From positions 1 to 49,816 of the forward strand of contig JAUMXI010000009.1 of NCBI GenBank assembly GCA_030529185.1: DNA of 49,816 nucleotides. Direction: 5' to 3'. The position numbers and the translations under genes were made by a program. The notes under the pieces are model-generated. The model was not told where the DNA came from and ran no database searches. It saw nothing but the letters and a program-made list of their open reading frames with translations. Below are positions 43,742-49,816 of the stretch, in pieces. Position 1 is the first letter of the stretch, and every line of letters starts with the position of its first letter. The DNA is from Flavobacteriaceae bacterium (GTDB lineage: Bacteria; Bacteroidota; Bacteroidia; Flavobacteriales; Weeksellaceae).

Positions 43742-44204
43742 ATATTTTTGGTGGCTTTTCTTGTGGTGTATTTTGGGTATCAGTTGTTCAGATGAGGTAG
43801 TGGTGCATATGGTTTCTGTAGATAATTCGTGGAAAAAAAATGAAGCCAAAAATTTGGAGTTTGAAATAAAAGACGCTCAAAATCCAAAAAATATTATATT
43901 TGTTGTAAGGAATAATAACGAATATCCTTATAGCAATTTATTCCTCATCGCTTCGCTCAAAAATGCTAAAAATGAGGTGCTAAAGACAGATACTTTGCAG
44001 TATGTTTTAGCAAAACCGAATGGCGAATGGTTAGGCAAAGGCTGGGGAAGTGTAAAGGAAATTTTATTGCAATACAAAACGAATTATCAGTTTCCTTTTC
44101 AAGGGAAATATCATTTGGAGGTAAAGCACGGAATGAGGCGAGATACTTTGCGGGGGATAGAAGATATAGGTATAAAAATAGAATCATTGAGTGATGAAAA
44201 ATAA
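43728..44204 (+). CDS. gldH: Gliding motility lipoprotein GldH
   Basis: 158 residues. The lipoprotein signal ends CILGISC. The mature part has VDNSWKKNEAKNLEFEI, then IFVVRNNNEYPYSNLFLIA, then YVLAKPNGEWLGKGWGSVKE and the terminal FPFQGKYHLEVKHGMR, the GldH pattern. GldH is one of the lipoproteins needed for gliding and associated with the type IX secretion apparatus in Flavobacteriia. It lies between ricT and PBP1A, the common order in the class. Alternative ATG at 43734 (two codons in). Confidence 0.9.
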   Translation: MTMNKYFWWLFLWCILGISCSDEVVVHMVSVDNSWKKNEAKNLEFEIKDAQNPKNIIFVVRNNNEYPYSNLFLIASLKNAKNEVLKTDTLQYVLAKPNGEWLGKGWGSVKEILLQYKTNYQFPFQGKYHLEVKHGMRRDTLRGIEDIGIKIESLSDEK

Positions 44205-46506
44205 TAAAACGACAAAAAACAAATCCTATGCTGGTCGGTGGATTAAGCTAATGTGGATGGGGGTTTTAGGGATAATCATAGGTCTTATATTACTGTTTTT
44301 TTCTATCTCGCAGGGCTTCTTGGGAGAGATGCCCGATGTAAAAGATTTGGAGAACCCTGATATTTATGTAGCGTCAGAAATCATCTCGGCTGATGGCAAG
44401 GTTTTGGCAAAATTTGAGAAAGAGAAAACTCAGCCTGTTACTTATCAAGATTTGCCTCCACATCTGATTTATGCCTTGTATGCAAAAGAAGATGAGCGTT
44501 TTAGGGAGCACCCAGGCATAGATTTAAAATCCGTAATAAGGGCTATTTATTACCGTGGAGAGCGTGGAGGTGGCTCTACGATTACACAACAGTTGGCAAA
44601 ATTGCTTTTTACAGGAACGGCATCGCAAAATAAAATTCAGAGAGCGTTTCAAAAATTAAAGGAATGGTCTGTGGCGGTGAGTTTGGAGAAACGATACACC
44701 AAAGAGGAAATCATCACACTGTATTTCAATAAGTTTGATTTTCTCTATAATGCTAATGGTATTGAGATGGCGTCCAAGGTTTATTTCAATAAGAGAACGA
44801 AGGATTTAACTCTGTCAGAATCAGCGATGTTTGTGGCAATGCTGGAAAATCCTGTGCGAAATAATCCTTTGAGAAATATGGAGAGAGCTAAGCAGAGGAG
44901 AGATATTGTTTTAAGACAAATGCTGGACAATCAATATATAGACCAAGCGACTTATGATAGGGTAGTTGCAGAGCCTGTCAAAACGAATTACCAAAGCATT
45001 AAAACTATTGACCAAGGTTATTCCGCTTATTATAAGCATTATTTAAGGAAAGAAATTTCAAATTACCTTAAAGATTACGAAGAGAAAACAGGAAAAACCT
45101 TAAATCTTTATAAAGATGGATTAAAGATTTATGTAACCTTGGACTCTAAAATGCAACAATACGCCGAAGAAGCAATAAAGGAGCATTTGACCAATCTTCA
45201 GCAAAGGTTTGATAATGAGCAAAAAAGAAACCCGAAAAGACCTTATTATAATCTCTCTCAAAAGCAGATTGAAAACTTAATGATGACTGCCGTGAAGAGA
45301 ACAGGGAGGTATAAACAACTGCAAAGGGCAGGAATTCCAGAGGATTCTATTTTGATGGAATTTAAAAAACCAACCAAAACTACCATTTTCTCGTGGAGTG
45401 GAGAAAAAGAGGTGGAGATGTCGCCTTGGGATTCCATCCGTTATCACAAGCAAATTGCCCAATCAGGATTGATGGCAATGGAACCTGTGACAGGGAATAT
45501 CAAAGCTTGGGTAGGAGGGATTAATTGGCATCATTATCAATACGACCATGTGAAACAAGCGAAAAGACAAGTGGGTTCCACCTTTAAACCTTTCGTTTAT
45601 GCCACAGCGATTATCAATTCAGGAATGACCCCATGCGACCCCGTTTCCAATGCTACCTACTCAAAAGGTTCTTGGAATGTGAAAGGTTCAGGAGGTTCAA
45701 TGATGATGAAAGATGGATTGGCACATTCTAAAAACCCTATCGCAGTTCGTTTGATTGAAAAAGCAGGAGTTAAAAATGTGATTCAATTAGCGAGAGATTT
45801 GGGGGTGACTTCAGATATTCCGAATAATTTAACGATTGCTCTAGGGTCTTCGGATATTACCATTTACGAGATGCTTGGAGCGTACAGTACTTTTGCTAAT
45901 TACGGAAATTACATTAAACCAGAGATGATTTGGAGAATAGAAGATGCCAATGGTAGGGTGATTAAAGAAGTACAGCCAGAAATCCGAGAAGTGATGAATC
46001 CTATTCACGCTTATACGATGATTGATATGATGAAAGGCGTTGCGTCTTATGGAACGGCATCTGGGGAATTGAGAAGAATGGGGATTAGTGCAGAAATTGC
46101 AGGAAAAACAGGAACAACGAATAACAACTCAGACGGTTGGTTTATAGGTATTACGCCTAAATTAGCAACTGGAGTTTGGGTAGGCTGGGAAGACCGAGCA
46201 ACACACTTTAGAAGCACAGGAGAGGGACAAGGTGCCAAAATGGCATTACCGATTTGGGGCTACTTTATGAAGAAAATCTATGCAGATAAGAAACTCGGTA
46301 TTACACCAAATGATTTGTTTGAAAAACCATCAGATTGGTCTGGAAATTGCTCTGACTTACACGGAATGGGTGGCTATGGAGATGAAGGAGCTTTGCAAAC
46401 CATAGATGAAATCAGAAACAATAGCTCTTCGCAAGAAGTTGTGGAAAAAGAAAATAATATTAATCAATCTATCAATACGGTAGAAGATATTGATTTTAAT
46501 CAATAA
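44194..46506 (+). CDS. Penicillin-binding protein 1A-type peptidoglycan synthase
   Basis: 770 residues. A single N-terminal membrane helix (WMGVLGIIIGLILLFFSI) is followed by the GT51 transglycosylase domain, with EDERFREHPGID (catalytic Glu at residues 99-101) and GGSTITQQLAK, and then the transpeptidase domain with GSTFKPF (catalytic Ser462), SKN at 512-514 and KTGTT (Lys638). It polymerises and cross-links peptidoglycan in the periplasm. The GTG three bases upstream is less likely than the ATG. It overlaps gldH by 11 bases. The C-terminal extension (GGYGDEGALQTIDEIRN) is short and of unknown use. Confidence 0.95.
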   Translation: MKNNKTTKNKSYAGRWIKLMWMGVLGIIIGLILLFFSISQGFLGEMPDVKDLENPDIYVASEIISADGKVLAKFEKEKTQPVTYQDLPPHLIYALYAKEDERFREHPGIDLKSVIRAIYYRGERGGGSTITQQLAKLLFTGTASQNKIQRAFQKLKEWSVAVSLEKRYTKEEIITLYFNKFDFLYNANGIEMASKVYFNKRTKDLTLSESAMFVAMLENPVRNNPLRNMERAKQRRDIVLRQMLDNQYIDQATYDRVVAEPVKTNYQSIKTIDQGYSAYYKHYLRKEISNYLKDYEEKTGKTLNLYKDGLKIYVTLDSKMQQYAEEAIKEHLTNLQQRFDNEQKRNPKRPYYNLSQKQIENLMMTAVKRTGRYKQLQRAGIPEDSILMEFKKPTKTTIFSWSGEKEVEMSPWDSIRYHKQIAQSGLMAMEPVTGNIKAWVGGINWHHYQYDHVKQAKRQVGSTFKPFVYATAIINSGMTPCDPVSNATYSKGSWNVKGSGGSMMMKDGLAHSKNPIAVRLIEKAGVKNVIQLARDLGVTSDIPNNLTIALGSSDITIYEMLGAYSTFANYGNYIKPEMIWRIEDANGRVIKEVQPEIREVMNPIHAYTMIDMMKGVASYGTASGELRRMGISAEIAGKTGTTNNNSDGWFIGITPKLATGVWVGWEDRATHFRSTGEGQGAKMALPIWGYFMKKIYADKKLGITPNDLFEKPSDWSGNCSDLHGMGGYGDEGALQTIDEIRNNSSSQEVVEKENNINQSINTVEDIDFNQ

Positions 46507-46530
46507 AATATTTAAAAATTAAAATTAAAA

Positions 46531-47196
46531 ATGAATGAACACTCAGATATAGAAGATGATTTTTTTACAGGAAAAGAATACACTCCTCTAAGAACTGATG
46601 CCTTTGAACTTTCACCAGAAAAGAAAGTGGAAAAAATAGAAGGACTTTTCCAAGAGATTATGCAGACTTTGGGGCTGGATTTAACCGATGATAGCCTAAA
46701 AGATTCTCCGAAAAGAGTGGCGAAAATGTATGTTAATGAGATTTTTGGAGGATTACTTCCAGAAAATAAACCTACCATTTCCACCTTTAAAAATGAATAT
46801 AGATACCGCCAAATGCTCGTAGAAAAAGACATCACGGTCTATTCTTTTTGCGAACATCATTTTTTACCGATTATAGGGAAAGCTCATGTGGCGTATATCT
46901 CTAACGGAGAGGTGATTGGCTTGTCAAAAATTAATAGAATTGTGGATTATTACGCCAAACGCCCTCAGGTGCAAGAGCGACTAACGATGCAAATAGCCCA
47001 AGCGATGAAAGAAGCTTTGGGAACGGAAGATGTGGCGTGCATTATAGATGCCAAGCACCTTTGCGTGAATTGTAGAGGAATTAAAGACACAGCAAGTAGT
47101 ACCATCACTGCAGAGTTGAGTGGTCTGTTCAGAAAAAATCCTACCACGAGAAAAGAATTTCTGCACTATGTGGGAAGCCACACTAAATTAGATTAA
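46531..47196 (+). CDS. folE: GTP cyclohydrolase I
   Basis: 221 residues. Zinc ligands appear in FCEHHFLPIIGKAHVAY (Cys and His) and in HLCVNCRGIKD (Cys). Further diagnostic motifs are GLSKINRIVDYYAKRPQVQE and DDSLKDSPKRVAKMYVNEIF. It converts GTP to dihydroneopterin triphosphate, the first step of tetrahydrofolate synthesis. It starts 24 bases after the PBP1A gene and is followed by the aldehyde dehydrogenase gene; no separate promoter is obvious. Confidence 0.96.
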   Translation: MNEHSDIEDDFFTGKEYTPLRTDAFELSPEKKVEKIEGLFQEIMQTLGLDLTDDSLKDSPKRVAKMYVNEIFGGLLPENKPTISTFKNEYRYRQMLVEKDITVYSFCEHHFLPIIGKAHVAYISNGEVIGLSKINRIVDYYAKRPQVQERLTMQIAQAMKEALGTEDVACIIDAKHLCVNCRGIKDTASSTITAELSGLFRKNPTTRKEFLHYVGSHTKLD

Positions 47197-47222
47197 AAAA
47201 ATAACAATTAGTATAAATTAAA

Positions 47223-48518
47223 ATGAATATAGAACTTCAAAAACAGCTTGACCTTGCCGTAAAAGCACAAGAAGAATGGCGTAAGGTTAGTTTTAAAGAT
47301 AGGCAAGAATTACTGAAAAATCTTGCAAAAAGCATTACAGAAAATGTGGAAGAATACAGCAGATTGATTACTTCGGAGATGCACAAACCCATTGTACAAT
47401 CAAGAAGCGAGGTGAAGAAATGCGTGTTGGTGACGGATTATTATGCCAATGCCGAAAATGTTTTAGAGCCTGAAAAAGTAGAAACGGAACTTTCTGTAAG
47501 CGAGGTGCTTTATCAACCGATGGGCGTTATTTTAGGGATTATGCCGTGGAATTTTCCATTCTGGCAAGCACTCCGTTTTGCTGTTCCTACAATTTTGGCA
47601 GGAAATGTGGTTTTGATGAAACACGCCTCTATTTGTAAAGGTTCTGGTAGAGCGATTGAAGAGTTGTTCAGAAAATCAGGTTTCCCAGAAGGAATTTTAC
47701 AAAATATAGAATATTCTTATGCTGATATTGAGGAGCTTATTGCTCATCCACAAGTAAAAGGTGTGAGCCTTACAGGAAGCGAAGCCACAGGACGAAAAAT
47801 CGCTTCTTTGGCAGGGGCGAGTATTAAAAAGTCTCTTTTAGAATTGGGAGGAAATGATGCTTTTATCGTTTTAGATGATGTAAATTTAGAGGAAACAGCA
47901 AAACAAGGGGCAGCGGCAAGATTGAGAAATGGAGGGCAAGCCTGCACTTCGGCGAAGAGGTTTATCATTCAAGAGAATGTTTATGATGATTTTGTAGAAA
48001 ATTTGGTTGAAGAATTTAAAAAATATGAATTGGGAGACCCATTTGCCGAAGAAACGCAGTTGAGCGGTTTGGCTACAAAATCTTTTGCTGATGAACTTCA
48101 AGCACAATATGAAAAGGCAATTGCCCACGGAGCAGAAGTGATTTTGCCTTTGGAGAGAGTTGATGATACTTCTTTCAAGCCTGGGTTGATAAAAGTAAAT
48201 CTGGATAACCCTATTATTGATGAGGAATTGTTCGGACCTTTGGCGATGATTATTTCTGCAAAAGATGATGAGGAAATCCTTAAAATTGCCAATGATTCTA
48301 ATTTTGGTTTAGGAAATTCCGTTTGGACGAAAGACAAAGACCGAGCATATTTCTTTGCGAAAAACTTGGAATCTGGAACGGTATCTGTAAATAAACTGAT
48401 GACCTCCGACCCGAGATTCCCATTCGGAGGAACGAAAAACTCTGGTTATGGTCTGGAACTTTCCCTAAAAACCCTTACAGAATTCTGCGTAACGAAAAGT
48501 ATTTTTGGAAATGTTTAA
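47223..48518 (+). CDS. Aldehyde dehydrogenase, succinate-semialdehyde dehydrogenase-like
   Basis: 431 residues, shorter than the typical 455-490. The NAD(P) Rossmann segment has GIMPWNFPFWQALRF, LMKHAS and VSLTGSEATGRKIASLAG. The catalytic glutamate lies in ELGGNDAFIVL and the nucleophilic cysteine in GGQACTSAKRF. The C-terminal FPFGGTKNSGYGLEL is complete. The N-terminus begins directly at helix 1 (QLDLAVKAQEEWRK), so the missing length is N-terminal, as in GabD-type enzymes from other bacteria. It oxidises an aldehyde, probably succinate semialdehyde, in the cytoplasm. Linked to folE by 26 bases and ended by a strong terminator. Confidence 0.9.
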   Translation: MNIELQKQLDLAVKAQEEWRKVSFKDRQELLKNLAKSITENVEEYSRLITSEMHKPIVQSRSEVKKCVLVTDYYANAENVLEPEKVETELSVSEVLYQPMGVILGIMPWNFPFWQALRFAVPTILAGNVVLMKHASICKGSGRAIEELFRKSGFPEGILQNIEYSYADIEELIAHPQVKGVSLTGSEATGRKIASLAGASIKKSLLELGGNDAFIVLDDVNLEETAKQGAAARLRNGGQACTSAKRFIIQENVYDDFVENLVEEFKKYELGDPFAEETQLSGLATKSFADELQAQYEKAIAHGAEVILPLERVDDTSFKPGLIKVNLDNPIIDEELFGPLAMIISAKDDEEILKIANDSNFGLGNSVWTKDKDRAYFFAKNLESGTVSVNKLMTSDPRFPFGGTKNSGYGLELSLKTLTEFCVTKSIFGNV

Positions 48519-48524
48519 AATAAT

Positions 48525-48555
48525 AACTCCCCACGAAAGTGGGGAGTTTGTTTTT
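48525..48555. terminator. Terminator between aldehyde dehydrogenase and LRR genes
   Basis: Stem AACTCCCCAC / GTGGGGAGTT with a GAAA tetraloop, then TTGTTTTT. The two genes are convergent, and its edge touches the LRR stop codon. Confidence 0.9.
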
Positions 48556-49429
48556 ATTGTTTTGCTTGGATATGAGATGTATACCTTTTCCAAATATCGG
48601 CTTGTTTGTATTTATCTACACTTTCTCGAGGAACATATATAGATGATATATTAGACCAAAGAGTAGAGTTGTGAAGTTTTGGTGGTTCAGTAGCTTCTAT
48701 ACTGAGTGAAACAAGAGGGTTGAATTCAAAAGCTCGTTCTCCAATATTCTGTACGCTATTTCCAATATTAATGGAAGTAAGTTGATTGTGAGAAAAAGCT
48801 TCACCTCCAATATTGATTATATTATTAGGAATGTTAATAGAAGTAAGTTTGTTAATTGTAAAAACAAAATCGTTAATATTAGTCAAGCCATTTCCAATAT
48901 TAACGGAAGTAAGATTGTTAACGGAAAAAGCATACATTCCAATACTTTTAACGCTATTAGGGATATCAACAGTGGTAAGTTGGTTGTAAGCAAAAGCTGA
49001 ATTTCCAATACTGGTAACACTATTTCCAAAACTAATGGATGTGAGTTTACTTCCATTAAATGCATCGTTTCCAATACTTTTTACTTCGTTTGGAATAACT
49101 ATAGAAGAAAGTTTTGTTCTTTCAAAAGCTTTATTTTCGATTCTTTCTAAATTTTTAGGAAATACTATTTTTACAAGATTTTTATGTTCGGAGAAAACCC
49201 TTTCACCTATTATTTTTACATTTCTCAGTTCAGGGTTATTTTCCATATTTATACTTGTAGTTTCTCTATTTACCCAAGCTAATAAGGTTTTACCATCGTT
49301 GCTTAGAACATAGTCTTTGGTATTGTTTCCATTTACCTCATCTTTCCCAGCAGGAGCATCATCTCTTCCGCAACTAACAACAGCTACTAACATCAGTAGA
49401 GCCATTGCATACTTAAAAATTTGTTTCAT
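48554..49429 (-). CDS. BspA-like leucine-rich-repeat lipoprotein
   Basis: 291 residues. The lipoprotein signal ends MLVAVVSC. A short domain (residues about 36-70) is followed by some eight LRR_5 (BspA-type) repeats of 23 residues, of the form LTSINIPNSVKSIGxxAF, spanning about residues 75-255, and a final segment (PRESVDKYKQADIWKRY) typical of the end of such proteins. BspA-like proteins are surface or periplasmic and bind host or matrix proteins; the ligand is unknown here. The repeats are similar at the DNA level, so copy number may vary. No TAnnTTTG promoter is seen just upstream. Confidence 0.9.
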   Translation of the reverse strand: MKQIFKYAMALLMLVAVVSCGRDDAPAGKDEVNGNNTKDYVLSNDGKTLLAWVNRETTSINMENNPELRNVKIIGERVFSEHKNLVKIVFPKNLERIENKAFERTKLSSIVIPNEVKSIGNDAFNGSKLTSISFGNSVTSIGNSAFAYNQLTTVDIPNSVKSIGMYAFSVNNLTSVNIGNGLTNINDFVFTINKLTSINIPNNIINIGGEAFSHNQLTSINIGNSVQNIGERAFEFNPLVSLSIEATEPPKLHNSTLWSNISSIYVPRESVDKYKQADIWKRYTSHIQAKQ

Positions 49430-49473
49430 TGTATAAAAACTTAATTATTGATTATTCGTTATTCATTTCAAAA

Positions 49474-49670
49474 GACCTTTTAGGTGTTTCCGACCACCTT
49501 GTTAGGTTATTTTTACCACCTCGGAGGTCATAATTATCATGAGAAAGGTCATTCGGAAGACCTCGGAGGTGGTTTTTATCACCTTGGAGGTGGTAAAAAG
49601 CATCAAAAAGGTTATTTTTATCATCTCCAAGGTGGTTCGGAGCATTATTTTAATGTTTCAAAGCATTAAA
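49474..49670. repeat. Degenerate tandem array, about 9 units of 20-22 bp, rich in inverted repeats
   Basis: Units of about 21 bp with consensus near ATCACCTTGGAGGTGGTTTTT and internal dyad ACCTCGGAGGT. A near-perfect inverted repeat (13 of 14 bases) pairs 49516-49529 with 49559-49572. The sequence is GC-richer than its surroundings and unrelated to the array at 4933-5101. The plus strand is open in one frame (7-residue repeats like YHLGGGK), but no promoter or known family supports a protein. It lies between two minus-strand genes. Confidence 0.8.
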
Positions 49671-49673
49671 AAA

Positions 49674-49816
49674 TTATTCTGTAGGCTTGTTTTGGTCTTT
49701 CGGAGCGTCTTTCTTACGCGATTTCGCGAAAAATTGTTTGCACTCATTGTATTTGTTCTCGAAGCCCACCATTTTAGACCTTGCCCTAAAATTGGCATAG
49801 GCATAATCTTCCAAGC
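49674..49816 (-). CDS. 3' end of an unidentified gene (cut by window edge)
   Basis: The minus strand is open from the right edge to TAA at 49674-49676 and encodes the last 46 residues, LEDYAYANFRARSKMVGFEN through KYNECKQFFAKSRKKDAPKD to QNKPTE. Base use is coding-like and the C-terminus is basic and hydrophilic. I do not recognise the family. The start lies outside the window. The coding strand contains TTTCGCGAAA, similar to the palindrome upstream of secA. Confidence 0.6.
   Translation of the reverse strand, partial: LEDYAYANFRARSKMVGFENKYNECKQFFAKSRKKDAPKDQNKPTE

Noticed and set aside
49484-49669. Plus-strand ORF with YHLGGG repeats (61 aa)
   Set aside because: It coincides with the second 21-bp array; no promoter or family match, and composition follows the repeat unit.
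49474-49670. CRISPR array
   Set aside because: Units are degenerate with no constant direct repeat and no unique spacers, and no cas genes are near.

Overview
The window looks like chromosomal DNA of a low-GC member of the Bacteroidota, class Flavobacteriia, probably close to the Chryseobacterium/Weeksellaceae group. The evidence is a gldH gliding-motility lipoprotein gene, the ricT-gldH-PBP1A gene order, DUF177-rpmF-accB-accC, SCK/SCN-type lipoproteins, two secreted proteins with the VGINT-x-TP motif, and many promoters of the Bacteroidota TAnnTTTG (-7) type with almost no Shine-Dalgarno sites. The family placement is inference; the class is well supported.

Layout. 1-6.4 kb: two small secreted proteins of similar design flank menE, topA, a degenerate 21-bp repeat array and a small coiled-coil gene broken by one base in a poly-A tract. 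6.5-15.5 kb: a nine-gene exopolysaccharide operon on the + strand (NodB-type deacetylase, formyltransferase-like protein, SGNH hydrolase, GT2, Wzy/EpsG-like polymerase, WecA/MraY-like initiating transferase, Wza-like lipoprotein, Wzc-like tyrosine kinase), with its own promoter and a strong bidirectional terminator. 15.5-21.5 kb: DUF2797 protein, a nucleotide-sugar epimerase containing a 7-bp microsatellite, a DUF2795 protein, secA and 5-formyl-THF cyclo-ligase. 21.5-25.7 kb: a minus-strand pair (membrane-anchored protein with a winged-helix-like N-terminus plus a lipoprotein), a small Ala/Glu-rich lipoprotein, and the rmuC-trmH pair.

25.8-32.8 kb: housekeeping genes dnaN, pheT, a META-domain lipoprotein, DUF177, rpmF, accB and accC. 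32.8-40.1 kb: a minus-strand operon headed by cysS that continues into a mannose-6-phosphate-isomerase-type cupin and five glycosyltransferases (GT90, GT2, three GT4-like) with tiny gaps or overlaps. 40.2-48.5 kb: tex, then ricT-gldH-PBP1A, folE and an aldehyde dehydrogenase. 48.5-49.8 kb: a BspA-like leucine-rich-repeat lipoprotein, a second 21-bp repeat array of unrelated sequence, and the 3' end of an unidentified gene cut by the window.

Working together: the 6.5-15.5 kb operon can start, extend, modify, polymerise and export a surface polysaccharide; the cysS-linked glycosyltransferases probably build a second glycan (LPS core/O-chain or another glycolipid); PBP1A, SecA and GldH are envelope functions. 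No tRNA, rRNA, insertion sequence, prophage or CRISPR array is visible. The points most worth attention are the deacetylase/formyltransferase/esterase trio in the polysaccharide operon, the two 21-bp arrays, the poly-A frameshift at about 5130, and the 7-bp repeat inside the epimerase gene.
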